From NCBI GenBank assembly GCA_009469675.1, contig SSSZ01000068.1:1-64000 (forward strand): DNA of 64,000 nt, read 5' to 3'. Positions 23,956-32,048 of this stretch are shown here, in pieces. The notes below the pieces were generated by a model. That model was not told where the DNA came from, ran no database searches, and saw nothing but the letters and a program-made list of their open reading frames with translations. Position numbers and translations under genes: made by a program. Position 1 is the stretch's first letter; each line of letters starts with the position of its first letter. This stretch comes from Azonexaceae bacterium. GTDB lineage: Bacteria; Pseudomonadota; Gammaproteobacteria; Burkholderiales; Rhodocyclaceae.

Positions 23956-24222
23956 TTACGCCCCCGCCCGGATGGAATCCAACCACGCCCCGCCGCCCAA
24001 CTCCCGGACCCTGCAATCGGGACAGACCTTCTCAAACTCCCGGACGACCTCGACGCACGCCGGACCCTGACCGTCCCCCTCCGTGCGCCACTTCGTTTCC
24101 ACCTTCCCCGCGTGCCCGCAGGAGAACGCGCCGACCTCCACGATCCGCCAGGACGTGACGCGACGACCCTGCCGCGTGACCTTCTTCGTCTCCAGATCGT
24201 TGCCGAATGTCACGTTCGCCAT
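23956..24222 (-). CDS. Small Cys/His protein, first after promoter P6
   Basis: It encodes 88 residues with GGAGGTGGGGCG before the ATG. SCGH and CPDC place three Cys and one His as a likely zinc site within a small beta fold. It heads the transcript from P6. No family recognised. Confidence 0.6.
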   Translation of the reverse strand: MANVTFGNDLETKKVTRQGRRVTSWRIVEVGAFSCGHAGKVETKWRTEGDGQGPACVEVVREFEKVCPDCRVRELGGGAWLDSIRAGA

Positions 24223-24273
24223 CGCCCCACCTCCTGTACGTCCGTCCCGCGTCCCCCCATCGGGGATACCCTA

Positions 24274-24302
24274 AGTATATCCTATAGGACACCCCCTGTC
24301 AA
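24274..24302 (-). promoter_or_regulatory. Regulon promoter P6 with operator
   Basis: Minus strand TTGACA, 17 bases, TATACT. The spacer and -10 read GTCCTATAGGATATACT. It is one of the strongest members, with a consensus -35. Confidence 0.8.
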
Positions 24303-24315
24303 GAGATCGGGAGTG

Positions 24316-24750
24316 TCAATCCAGGGGACTTTCCAGGAAACGCCGCGCCCGTTCGTAGGTCATGGCTTCGTCGTAGCTGCGCTCGGCCCGCTGACGGAGG
24401 AAGGGGAGATTGGCGCGGACCTCGCTCGACGTGGACGCCCGGAGGTTGTCGCTCCCGCAATGGCCGCACAACGGCTCCTCCCCGGAATACTCCTCTGCGA
24501 TGTGACAATCGGCACACGTCAGGAACCGCCAATGCTTCGGCTCCGTCAGGACGCGCCAGTACCCCGCCTCCAGGAACGCCTTGACTTCACGGAGGGAGCG
24601 GAACTCGAAACGGTGCCCGCCCCGGCTCCCCGCGACCGCCGCCTTCCCCGGCCCGTCGCTGAGGATGGTGGTCGTGAATCCTTCCGCACCGAGGAGGCGC
24701 AACGCCTCCGCCACCGCCTCATCCCGCTTCGTCCGCTCCATCGTGACCAT
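24316..24750 (-). CDS. Zinc-ribbon protein, unknown function
   Basis: It encodes 144 residues from the ATG at 24750, with GGGAG at seven bases. A central CADC-(x about 16)-CGHC forms a zinc ribbon (about 83-105), flanked by a basic N-terminal helix pair and an Arg-rich C-terminal helix. The plan suggests nucleic-acid binding. The start could also be three codons later. Confidence 0.6.
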   Translation of the reverse strand: MVTMERTKRDEAVAEALRLLGAEGFTTTILSDGPGKAAVAGSRGGHRFEFRSLREVKAFLEAGYWRVLTEPKHWRFLTCADCHIAEEYSGEEPLCGHCGSDNLRASTSSEVRANLPFLRQRAERSYDEAMTYERARRFLESPLD

Positions 24751-24807
24751 CTCCTCGCTCCCTCCGCTTTCGCGCGTCTCCGTCCTGCACACAAGCCCAG
24801 GGACGGG

Positions 24808-25449
24808 CTATTGCCCGTCCGTCAGCTTCTCCGCCAGCGCCATGCGTCCGATAGTGCAAAGCTCCTCGCTGGCCGTTTCGATCTTGTACGTCTCCGTCCC
24901 GAACGGCTGATTGTTCCGATGCACCTGGAAGCCTTCCGTGTAGCCGATCTGGATGCGCTCGATGGTGTAGCCGATCCGATTCGCCGCGCGGTGCAGATCC
25001 TTGACGGGATGGACGATGCTGATCAGGAGATCGCCGGGGAGCAATTCGCCGGGGAGGAGATGCGTCGGCCCGCCATCCCGGATGACGACGTAGGCGCACG
25101 CCGCGCCTTGATCCCCCATCCACTCCCGCGCGCTCGTCTCCAGATTGGAGAGCATCGCCCGGAAGAGGAGGGACGGGGGGACGCTCGACATCAGTTCCGC
25201 GACGATGCGCTCCTCCAGCCGCTTGACCGCCGCGTCCGAATAGGGCTGCGCGTTCAGGTCCGCATACATCGCCTCGACCATCCCCCCGATTGTCTGGGGA
25301 GCCGCCGCCACAACATCCCGACATTCCCGCAACGCCCCGAGCCTGCCGACCGCCATCGCCCGATCCACCACCCGCCCAGCCGGGATCTCCTGCTCGTATC
25401 GTTCCTGCCGCTCCACCCGTGCTTCGATCTGCTCCACCAACGTCGCCAT
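24808..25449 (-). CDS. Early protein, unknown function
   Basis: It encodes 213 residues with GGAGGCGCGAG before the ATG. The N-terminal 95 residues are helical. The rest is beta-rich with PTHLLPGELLPGDLLI in the middle. No known motif. A longer in-frame extension to 25587 covers intergenic hairpin sequence and is rejected. Confidence 0.6.
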   Translation of the reverse strand: MATLVEQIEARVERQERYEQEIPAGRVVDRAMAVGRLGALRECRDVVAAAPQTIGGMVEAMYADLNAQPYSDAAVKRLEERIVAELMSSVPPSLLFRAMLSNLETSAREWMGDQGAACAYVVIRDGGPTHLLPGELLPGDLLISIVHPVKDLHRAANRIGYTIERIQIGYTEGFQVHRNNQPFGTETYKIETASEELCTIGRMALAEKLTDGQ

Positions 25450-25528
25450 CTCGCGCCTCCGTTCGTCCGTCAAGGGGACCGCTTCCCCTCCCCCCAGGAG
25501 GTCGTCGCCCCTGGGGGGAGGGGGGGTG

Positions 25529-26209
25529 CTACCGCACCCCGTCAATGATCGCGAACGCCTTCGCCGTGTAGATGCCGTTCCCGTCAATCACGCCCTGCCG
25601 CTCCGCCAGATCCCAGGACATCGCCTCGACGGTTTCCAGCCCGTCAAGGCTCCGCTCCTTCGCCCGGAACGACTTCAACCACTCTTCGACCATCGCCTCG
25701 TCAACGTCCACCCCGCACGCCTTGACGCTCTGCTCCCAGGAGACGAACGCCTCCGCTTCGGCCTCCGTCGCGTAGGCCATGCACTTCGGCTCCAGGGGGA
25801 CCGTCTCCAGGGTGTACCCGGAATACCCGCCCGCCAGCGCATCGTAGAACGCCAGGGACTCGTACCGCCGCTCCTCCTCCGAGGGGGCGTACTTGCACGG
25901 CCACATGCCATTCGCCCCGAACTCCTGCCACTCGTCAAACCGGGGGGCCATCATCTGCCGCGCCGCCTCGACCAACCGCGCGATGTCCCACCCCTGGGGG
26001 ACTTCCAGGTGCATCGTGTCGTTGCTGTACCATTCCCGCGTCCCCTCCGGGCCGCAGGAGAAGTTGTGCCACGTCACGTCAACGAAGATCGATCCGTCCG
26101 GGCACTCCGCCAGGATCATCGTGCCGCCGTTGAAGATCGATCCGTCCGGGCACTCCGCCAGGATCATCGTGCCGCCGTTCTCCAGGGCTTCGCTCGTCAG
26201 GAACTTCAT
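25529..26209 (-). CDS. Early protein with a fresh 48-bp internal duplication
   Basis: It encodes 226 residues with a purine-rich GAGGAGC ribosome binding site. Residues 11-42 contain GGTMILAECPDGSIF twice in a row, caused by an exact 48-bp tandem duplication. The remainder is alpha/beta, acidic and without known motifs. An exact repeat with no base differences implies a recent event or an assembly artefact. Function unknown. Confidence 0.6.
   Translation of the reverse strand: MKFLTSEALENGGTMILAECPDGSIFNGGTMILAECPDGSIFVDVTWHNFSCGPEGTREWYSNDTMHLEVPQGWDIARLVEAARQMMAPRFDEWQEFGANGMWPCKYAPSEEERRYESLAFYDALAGGYSGYTLETVPLEPKCMAYATEAEAEAFVSWEQSVKACGVDVDEAMVEEWLKSFRAKERSLDGLETVEAMSWDLAERQGVIDGNGIYTAKAFAIIDGVR
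26084..26179 (-). repeat. Perfect 48-bp tandem duplication
   Basis: Bases 26084-26131 and 26132-26179 are identical. The unit is 16 codons, so the frame of the surrounding gene is kept. Confidence 0.9.
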
Positions 26210-26230
26210 CGCCTTGCTCCTCGCTGATTC

Positions 26231-26268
26231 CCAGGGGAGGGGACCAATCGCCCCTCCCCGCGCCCGTC
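26231..26268 (-). repeat. Junction hairpin, type example
   Basis: Minus strand GGGGAGGGG-CGATTGG-TCCCCTCCCC begins a few bases after the upstream stop and is followed by the next ribosome binding site. A relative with the same ACCAATCGCCCC loop side lies at 32519, and related hairpins lie at many other leftward gene junctions. Confidence 0.6.
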
Positions 26269-26269
26269 C

Positions 26270-26590
26270 CTACGCCTCGCGACGATTCCGCTTGGCTACC
26301 AACTTCAACGCCCGCCGTTCGATCTCCGGGGACTTCCGATGTGCGCCAAACGCGTCGTTACACGGCTTGCAGACCGTCCACAGATTGTCAAGATCCAACT
26401 CGCCGCCACCCTTGCTGCACGGGACGATGTGATCGATGGGGAACTGCATCGCGGGATTCTCCAACTGTGTCCGTCCGCAATGCTCGCAGACGACCGCGCC
26501 GTTGTTCGCAATCGCGTCACGTTCCCGGACGACGACCTTGATCTTCGACCACGCCCATCCACCGTTCCGCCACTTCGTCTTCGCTACCAT
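26270..26590 (-). CDS. HNH endonuclease
   Basis: It encodes 106 residues from the ATG at 26590. An upstream extension runs through a promoter and is rejected. The core has CEHCGR, FPIDHIVPCSKGGGELDLDN and CKPCND, a compact McrA-type HNH with a four-Cys zinc knuckle. As the first gene after promoter P7 it is transcribed early. Without a separate DNA-recognition domain, a role in recombination or packaging is as likely as homing. Confidence 0.85.
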   Translation of the reverse strand: MVAKTKWRNGGWAWSKIKVVVRERDAIANNGAVVCEHCGRTQLENPAMQFPIDHIVPCSKGGGELDLDNLWTVCKPCNDAFGAHRKSPEIERRALKLVAKRNRREA

Positions 26591-26629
26591 CGTCGTTTCT
26601 CCGTCCGTCCGTCCCGCTTGTCTACGACA

Positions 26630-26658
26630 AGTATATCCTACAGGATACACACCGTCAA
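26630..26658 (-). promoter_or_regulatory. Regulon promoter P7 with operator
   Basis: Minus strand TTGACG, 17 bases, TATACT, with GTATCCTGTAGGATATAC, a near-perfect palindrome. Drives the HNH gene. Confidence 0.8.
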
Positions 26659-26712
26659 GATCCTGGACGGCATATTTTGCCAATCGTGACGGGAACTCCG
26701 GGGCGCGAAAAT

Positions 26713-26745
26713 GCCCCAGGACTTCTCCTCCGTCCTGGGGCGATT
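26713..26745 (-). terminator. Terminator after the clamp transcript
   Basis: GCCCCAGGAC and GTCCTGGGGC form a perfect 10-bp stem with a 9-base loop, followed on the minus strand by ATTTTCG. It lies after the 26773 gene and before promoter P7. Confidence 0.7.
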
Positions 26746-26772
26746 CCGTTCGTCCTGTGCCTCTACACAAGG

Positions 26773-26994
26773 TCAGAAGAGGGGATACTGGAGCAACGTC
26801 TCCTGCAACCAGAGGAGGAAGATCCAGAGGATGCCGAGGATGAAGATCGCCACGCCCAGGACGACCAGGGCGCAGCCGATCTGCAACGCCCCCGTCACGA
26901 GCGCGTCCCCGTCGAAGCGGCTCCGTTCCTGGGGAGGGGAGGGGGGAGCGTCCTGCTCATCCCCCGTCCAGAGTCCCGCCGTCCTGCTATCCAT
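26773..26994 (-). CDS. Small single-TM membrane protein
   Basis: It encodes 73 residues. Residues about 38-62 form one long hydrophobic helix (VVLGVAIFILGILWIFLLWL). The N-terminus is acidic and proline-rich, and the C-terminus is short. It overlaps the clamp gene end by 8 bases and is the last gene of that transcript. A host-membrane effect early in infection is possible. Confidence 0.6.
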   Translation of the reverse strand: MDSRTAGLWTGDEQDAPPSPPQERSRFDGDALVTGALQIGCALVVLGVAIFILGILWIFLLWLQETLLQYPLF

Positions 26995-28270
26995 TGGCGA
27001 ACCCTTCCTCCTCCGCCTCGACGCTTCCCCGATGCAAGGGCATCAGGGAGAGGCGGATACCGCTGTCGCCGGGGACGGAGAGGCGCAGGGGCACGCCCCC
27101 TTCCTTTGCGTCCCGGTCGTCGCCCCCGCAGTAGCCGATGACGACGGACTTCCCCGGCCACTGGCTGATGCTCGACAGGAGCAACTTCCCCTGGACGTAG
27201 AAATAGCCCTCACCGCTGACACTCGCCGGGATCGTCACGTCCCCCCCGTGCTTCGTCCCCAGGGAGACGGACCCCGCCTTGCCCTCGACCCGGATGATGT
27301 CCCCGGAGAACGCCGACGCCCCCAGGACGCGGACCCACTGCTGGAGCAAGCCTTTGTTCACCGTGATCGTCATCAGGTCCGGGACGGACGGGAACACCGT
27401 CTCCCACTTCCAGACAGGCTCCGCCCTGCCGTACAGATCCGCCGACACCCATGCCCGCGCGTCCGTCACGGTGATCCGCGCGATCCGCACCTTCTCCCGG
27501 CTGACGGACTGGAAGGTTGCCGAGGAGTAGTCCTGGCTCCACCGCGCGATCTCCTCGTCGCGCGTCATCACGCCGACCGTGCCCTTGCGGTGGCGATGGA
27601 GGATGCGACAGAGGAGATCGAACGCCTCCCGCTGCACGCTCCAGCCCCAGGGGCGCGTCTGGGGATACTGCAACACCCCGACGCGCACCCGCACCCCGCG
27701 ATAGCCGTCCGTCCCGCCGCACCAGACCTCCGCCCCCTCCGCCCGGAAGTGGAGATGATCGAACCCCGCCGTCAGCGCGGCGCGTCCCCCGACGATGGGC
27801 TTCACCAGGGACCGCGCCAGCAGCAGGGCGGAGACGGGGAGATGGATGAAGTTCCGCCCAATGGCGACCGTGGGCAGGGGGAGGATCGTGTACCCCCTCG
27901 CCTCCAGGGGGACGCGATAGGACAGCCCCCCGGACTTGCCCTCCACCGTCGCCCGCTTCGCGCTCTCCTGGGAGATCGTCGCGATCCCCCCTGGGGGGAG
28001 ATTCCGCGCGATTGTCGGCAGGGGACAATCCCCCTCTTCGTCCCGCGCCGTGGCGATGGTGATCGCCGCCCCTTCCGTCCCCAATCCCAGGCCGCGCACC
28101 TCGATTCGCCCCTGCCCCCCGGACAGGCGCAGGATGATCGTCGCCTCTTCCTGTCCGTCCCGCGCCTCCGTCGTGATCGTCGCCGCGTCCCCGAACACCG
28201 TGCCCCTGCCGAGGAGCGCCGCGTCCAGAAGCAACCGCTTGGCCTCCTGCCCGAACGTCTTGATCGTCAT
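26987..28270 (-). CDS. Sliding-clamp-like protein (DnaN-like, divergent)
   Basis: It encodes 427 residues from the ATG overlapping the upstream stop. Repeated beta-rich thirds, the segment YVQGKLLLSSISQWPGKSVV, and a C-terminal IRLSLMPLH resemble the third domain and end of bacterial beta clamps, and the length is slightly above the usual 370-400. A clamp would hold polymerase on DNA. No phage polymerase is visible, so it may act on the host enzyme. Similarity is weak and needs a structural check. Confidence 0.55.
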   Translation of the reverse strand: MTIKTFGQEAKRLLLDAALLGRGTVFGDAATITTEARDGQEEATIILRLSGGQGRIEVRGLGLGTEGAAITIATARDEEGDCPLPTIARNLPPGGIATISQESAKRATVEGKSGGLSYRVPLEARGYTILPLPTVAIGRNFIHLPVSALLLARSLVKPIVGGRAALTAGFDHLHFRAEGAEVWCGGTDGYRGVRVRVGVLQYPQTRPWGWSVQREAFDLLCRILHRHRKGTVGVMTRDEEIARWSQDYSSATFQSVSREKVRIARITVTDARAWVSADLYGRAEPVWKWETVFPSVPDLMTITVNKGLLQQWVRVLGASAFSGDIIRVEGKAGSVSLGTKHGGDVTIPASVSGEGYFYVQGKLLLSSISQWPGKSVVIGYCGGDDRDAKEGGVPLRLSVPGDSGIRLSLMPLHRGSVEAEEEGFANG

Positions 28271-28464
28271 CGCGCCACCCCCTGGGAATGTGCCAAGCGG
28301 CACCACGCCTGCTTGCCAGCCTCCGTCAAGACGGAGAACGGCTGCGGCCTCTTCGTCCCTATCGCGATCTGCTTCGCCTCGTACAATTCCTCCGCCTTCG
28401 CCCACACCTCCTCGCTCCAGCCGCCACGCTTCCGGGGACGCCGCTTGCGCTCCGTCGTCTCCAT
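28267..28464 (-). CDS. Small basic protein, unknown function
   Basis: It encodes 65 residues with GGAGGTGCGGCG before the ATG, overlapping the clamp gene by ATGA. Its N-terminus is a Lys/Arg stretch (KRRPRKRGGWSEEVW), followed by two helices that could form a small helix-turn-helix. Possibly DNA binding. No family recognised. Confidence 0.58.
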   Translation of the reverse strand: METTERKRRPRKRGGWSEEVWAKAEELYEAKQIAIGTKRPQPFSVLTEAGKQAWCRLAHSQGVAR

Positions 28465-28524
28465 CGCCGCACCTCCGCAGGCTCCTGGGAGGGGGAACGT
28501 TCCCCCTCCCCGCGTCAATCGTCC

Positions 28525-28731
28525 CTACCGGGTTTCGACCGTCCGCATCACCAATTGCAGGATGGCATCGTAGGAATCCGCCCCGAACGCCGCCGCGCGG
28601 AACTCCTTCGCCCCCTCCACATGCCCCGCCCGCTTCAACGCCAGGGACACCCGCCCGATGATGGCGAATGCGTTGCCATCCTCCCCGGACATCTGGACCT
28701 CAACGTCCGGGAACTTCACCGCTGCCGACAT
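28525..28731 (-). CDS. Conserved small phage protein, unknown function
   Basis: It encodes 68 residues with GGAGGTGCGGCG before the ATG. VQMSGEDGNAFAIIGRVSLA and a SYDAILQLVM ending match a small conserved protein found in many phages of high-GC bacteria, for which I know no function. Flanked by junction hairpins on both sides. Confidence 0.68.
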   Translation of the reverse strand: MSAAVKFPDVEVQMSGEDGNAFAIIGRVSLALKRAGHVEGAKEFRAAAFGADSYDAILQLVMRTVETR

Positions 28732-28796
28732 CGCCGCACCTCCGTATCTGCGCTCCCCTGGGGAGGGGGACGTTCCCCCCTCCCCGCGTCGGACCC

Positions 28797-29912
28797 TTAG
28801 ACCGTCGCCTTCCTCCGGCTGCGGGCGGGAACCTTCGCCCCGTCCGTCTTGCCGAGGGAGAGATCGACCGCGAACCGCAACGCGCGATCCTTCTCCTCGC
28901 TCCGCGCCCCGAACGTCGCGCTCATCGCCTTGCTCTTCCCGTCCGCGTCACGCCCCGTGCGATGATCCGCCAATTCCGAGATCGCGTTGACCGCGCCCCA
29001 GGCTGTCCGCGCGATCTGGGGGAACTCGTCATTGAGCTTGATGTAGAGGCTCTTGGCCCCGTTGCGGAACTCCTCCACACGGGACACCTGCCACTTGTAC
29101 CCCGCCTCCGCGCCTTCCGCGCGATTGCGCTCCGCGACGAAGAGGGCTTCCCCGACCGCGTCCGGGGTCGCACCGTGGAACCGGAACGCGCGGGGCTTCT
29201 TCGGCATCGGGAACGCCGCCGCGAACACTTCCTCCGCCTGCTTGTCGGTGATCGTCGTCTCCGCCAACTTGCGGATCGTCTCCAACGCCGAGGAACGGAT
29301 CTTCTTCATCGCCCCCAGGACGGACGCCTCAAACCCCAACTTGTCGGCTACGTCCGTCGTGTGCTGGATGTTGACCACATCCTCTTGCGACAATGCGATC
29401 CGCAACGTATTGGCACAGACGACGCGCACCGTCGTGTACGTCAGATTGATGCCCCCCGTCCCGTCCTTGTTCTCATTCAGCAGGAAGAACTCCTGCACTT
29501 CGTCGCCCTTGATCTCCTCCGACCCGACCCGCAACGTCGCGAAAATCCGCTCCCCGCGTCCCAACGCGCCGACCGTCTCAACGCCCCATTCCTGGGAGAG
29601 AGGATCGAGCAACCGCGCGATCTCCATATTCTGCATGAGCCCGTAATCGCTGGAGACGACCGCGACCTGACGCGCAACCGGATCGTCCGCGACGGGCTGA
29701 CGGACGATTGCCACCTTGCCCGCGTTCTCCTGGCTGTCCACCTCTCCCCAGGGGGTCAAGACCTTGATCGGGCACTTCGCGAACTCGTAATCCAACCCCG
29801 CCTCCGTGAAGGCTTGCGTCAACGTCTTGTGCCCCTCAAACACCGTGCCCAGGCCGTGCCACGCCGCCTGCCGATACCCGTAGAACCTGCTTCCAAAGAT
29901 CTCATGCGCCAT
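28797..29912 (-). CDS. DUF932-family phage/plasmid protein
   Basis: It encodes 371 residues, first gene after promoter P8, with GGAGG before the ATG. AAWHGLGTVF near the N-terminus, DYGLMQNMEIARLLDPL, and YTTVRVVCANTL in the middle match the DUF932/TIGR03299 family widespread in phages and plasmids. Function is unproven. Its early, strongly promoted position and the neighbouring clamp-like gene fit a replication- or recombination-linked role. The in-frame extension to 29960 is rejected because it covers the leader. Confidence 0.82.
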   Translation of the reverse strand: MAHEIFGSRFYGYRQAAWHGLGTVFEGHKTLTQAFTEAGLDYEFAKCPIKVLTPWGEVDSQENAGKVAIVRQPVADDPVARQVAVVSSDYGLMQNMEIARLLDPLSQEWGVETVGALGRGERIFATLRVGSEEIKGDEVQEFFLLNENKDGTGGINLTYTTVRVVCANTLRIALSQEDVVNIQHTTDVADKLGFEASVLGAMKKIRSSALETIRKLAETTITDKQAEEVFAAAFPMPKKPRAFRFHGATPDAVGEALFVAERNRAEGAEAGYKWQVSRVEEFRNGAKSLYIKLNDEFPQIARTAWGAVNAISELADHRTGRDADGKSKAMSATFGARSEEKDRALRFAVDLSLGKTDGAKVPARSRRKATV

Positions 29913-29964
29913 GATGTTTCCTCCACTTCGCGCGTCCCGCCCCCGTCCTTCCGGGGACATCCTA

Positions 29965-29993
29965 AGTATATCCTATAGGATACCCCGTGTCAA
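29965..29993 (-). promoter_or_regulatory. Regulon promoter P8 with operator
   Basis: Minus strand TTGACA, 17 bases, TATACT, with the perfect palindrome TATCCTATAGGATA. Drives the DUF932 gene. Confidence 0.82.
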
Positions 29994-29997
29994 GGGG

Positions 29998-30025
29998 AAC
30001 GACGACCCAATACTGAGCCGTCGTT
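29998..30025 (-). terminator. Hairpin after the 30054 gene
   Basis: AACGACG and CGTCGTT form a 7-bp stem between the 30054 stop and promoter P8. It probably separates the two transcripts, with a weak T content. Confidence 0.35.
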
Positions 30026-30053
30026 CGTCGCGCGTCGGTTGTCCCTGGGGAGG

Positions 30054-30395
30054 CTACTTGCCGGGGGAGGGGAGGGAGTGGAGCCACTCGCTGAGTTCGG
30101 AGAGCCGACGATTCGCCCCGGCGATCTCCGCCGCGCCAGCGTCGGGCGCGATCCCCTCCCGGATCTCCGAGATCATCGCCTCCGTCCAGGAGATGCGATC
30201 CCGCCACGCGATCTCCCGACAGGACGCGGCGTAGTCCAGCAGCCTGTCCGCTGCGGCCTGCTTCTGGGGGATCGTCATCCCCTCCGGGCCGATCCCGCTG
30301 TTGAGCGAGTGCGCCTGCCCGACCGCGTTGCGCTTCTCCCGCTCCCAGTATTCGATCCGGGAGGCGAACGTCTCGCTGCCTGCCATGTTGCTCAC
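30054..30395 (-). CDS. Early helical protein, unknown function
   Basis: It encodes 113 residues. The GTG at 30395 overlaps the upstream stop (GTGA), which I prefer over the ATG three codons later. Mostly charged helix, no motif. Last gene of its transcript, followed by a small hairpin. Confidence 0.57.
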   Translation of the reverse strand: MSNMAGSETFASRIEYWEREKRNAVGQAHSLNSGIGPEGMTIPQKQAAADRLLDYAASCREIAWRDRISWTEAMISEIREGIAPDAGAAEIAGANRRLSELSEWLHSLPSPGK

Positions 30396-30754
30396 CAGTC
30401 CCTCGCATTCTCTCCGGGGAGGAGCATGATCGCGCTCTTGCGCTTCCAGCCGTAGTTCTTGATGGCGACACCTATCGCCTCGACACCCTTCTCCGCTTTC
30501 GCGTATGCGCCGTCCTGGGGATCGGGCACCCCGGCCAGCACCGTCCCGCACGACGCGATATAGCGGTGCATGATCATCCCATCGCCCGCCTCCTCGGCAA
30601 ACGCGGCGATCAGCAGCACCCGCATGATGGACGGGCCTGCGCCCACCTGGATCATATCCAGGTAGAGGGGACGATCCGGCACGGTGTTGTCCGTCATCGC
30701 CTCCAGGAACGCCCCCAGGGAGACGTAGCGCACCTCCAGTGTCACTTGCTTCAT
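30392..30754 (-). CDS. Early protein, unknown function
   Basis: It encodes 120 residues, with GGAGG five bases before the ATG. Alpha/beta composition with a hydrophobic helix (IMRVLLIAAFAEEA) and a basic C-terminus. Coupled to the next gene. No family recognised. Confidence 0.57.
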   Translation of the reverse strand: MKQVTLEVRYVSLGAFLEAMTDNTVPDRPLYLDMIQVGAGPSIMRVLLIAAFAEEAGDGMIMHRYIASCGTVLAGVPDPQDGAYAKAEKGVEAIGVAIKNYGWKRKSAIMLLPGENARDW

Positions 30755-30855
30755 AGCCACCTCCGCAGACAAAAGACGGGGGAGGGGGTCCGGTCCTTCC
30801 GGTTGCGATCCCATCCCCCGACAAAACACCTTCGTTGTGGACGCCTCCGGGCTTC

Positions 30856-31191
30856 TTACATAGGCTTGTAATGCTCCTTCCTATGGCAATTCGCGCAAAG
30901 GACTTCGCACTTGTCGATCTCCTCTTGCACCATCGCCAACGTATATCCCCGGCGCTTGGCCGTGTTCAGGCTAAAGCACTTTTGGGAGGGATCGCGGTGA
31001 TGGAAATCCAGACAGGCCGGATGAGTCTCACCGCATCGTTCGCAGCCCCGTTCCGCCTTGACGCGATCGATATGCTGCTTTACATCCTTCCTTCGCTCTG
31101 CCATCAGCGCCGTTTGTTTCTCCCGATTCTCTGCTTGCCCGTTGTAGGCTTTGGCGTATTCCAGACGCCTCGCCCGATCCTTGTACGGCAT
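30856..31191 (-). CDS. HNH-type endonuclease
   Basis: It encodes 111 residues. A basic helical N-terminus (about 1-45) is followed by the compact core CERCGETHPACLDFHHRDP and CEVLCANCHRKEH, a four-Cys HNH of the type found in small stand-alone phage genes. Its AT-content is higher than that of neighbouring genes, and it has long flanking non-coding stretches, both signs of recent acquisition. The ribosome binding site (GGATGGAG) is weak. Confidence 0.8.
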   Translation of the reverse strand: MPYKDRARRLEYAKAYNGQAENREKQTALMAERRKDVKQHIDRVKAERGCERCGETHPACLDFHHRDPSQKCFSLNTAKRRGYTLAMVQEEIDKCEVLCANCHRKEHYKPM

Positions 31192-31363
31192 AGCTCCATC
31201 CTTACATACGGATCACCCCCTCCCTAACGTCTCTCCACCATGAAGATTACCGCGCTCCCGGACTTTGCCGCCAACGCCGTCCGGGCGGGACGCGCGACCG
31301 AGAGGATTGGCCGCGCTCCCCTCCCCAGGATGTCGCTCCCCTGGGGAGGGGAGGCGTCCCCCC
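31192..31363. other. Non-coding stretch with a hairpin
   Basis: No gene is supported here. CTCCCCAGG (31321-31329) and CCTGGGGAG (31340-31348) form a perfect 9-bp stem, related to the junction hairpins. Upstream of the HNH gene I see no clear promoter. Confidence 0.4.
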
Positions 31364-31564
31364 CTACTGGGGACGCTCTGCGATTGCCAGGAGACGACGA
31401 TACCCCGCCAACCGCTGCGCCACATCCGTCATCCAGGGCTGATCGTCGCGCTCCTGCGCCTCGTCAAACTCCCGCTCCAGGGAGGAGATCTGCGCCCGAT
31501 AGGACGCCGCGACAGTCTCCGCGTCGTGCTGCACCACCTGTGAACGCCGCTTCGTGATTGCCAT
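31364..31564 (-). CDS. Small coiled-coil protein, after promoter P9
   Basis: It encodes 66 residues, mostly charged helix. Ribosome binding site GGGGA is weak. It is the first gene after P9. No family recognised. Confidence 0.57.
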   Translation of the reverse strand: MAITKRRSQVVQHDAETVAASYRAQISSLEREFDEAQERDDQPWMTDVAQRLAGYRRLLAIAERPQ

Positions 31565-31601
31565 ATCGTCCCCCGTCCGTCCGATTCAATTGCCTACGTC
31601 A

Positions 31602-31630
31602 AGTATAATCTACAGGATACAGGCTGTCAA
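31602..31630 (-). promoter_or_regulatory. Regulon promoter P9 with operator
   Basis: Minus strand TTGACA, 17 bases, TATACT, with GTATCCTGTAGATTATAC. Confidence 0.8.
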
Positions 31631-31647
31631 GGGAGAGGGGCGGGGAA

Positions 31648-31998
31648 TCACTCCCCCGCCACCGTCTCCAGGCTGTAGGCTCCCCCGTGAAGCACGACGT
31701 TGTAATCCTCCAGGAACGCCACCCCGGCGTAGGCCGCGACGTTCCCGATCACGTTGACGCACTGGGCCTCCGTCCGTCCGATCAAGCCGACCGCAAACGA
31801 GATGCCAAACCGCTCGACGGAGACGACCGCGACATCCGGCTCCTGGGTGGGACCGTTGGTCGTCGCTCCGAGGATGAGCGTCACTATCGCGTGATCGATG
31901 TCGGCCAGCTTCGCCGCCTCCGTCTGGGGGATCGGCCCGAGATGTCCAACGACCGTGATCCGGGTGTACTCGCGATTGCCGAATGTCTGCTTGAACAT
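31648..31998 (-). CDS. Early protein, unknown function
   Basis: It encodes 116 residues with GGGAGG before the ATG. A compact alpha/beta sequence with hydrophobic strands (ITVVGHLGPI, AIVTLILGATTNG) that may form a small enzyme-like or dimeric fold. No known family. It stops 18 bases before the -35 of P9. Confidence 0.57.
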   Translation of the reverse strand: MFKQTFGNREYTRITVVGHLGPIPQTEAAKLADIDHAIVTLILGATTNGPTQEPDVAVVSVERFGISFAVGLIGRTEAQCVNVIGNVAAYAGVAFLEDYNVVLHGGAYSLETVAGE

Positions 31999-32048
31999 GT
32001 GTTCTACCCTCCCGATTGCTGCGCCACTTCCCAGGGGGACGGGACGGG

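Noticed and set aside
23017-25548. An 843-codon rightward open frame
   Set aside because: It runs opposite six leftward genes that have proper starts and overlaps. Its composition (Arg, Pro, Leu) is that of an antisense shadow.
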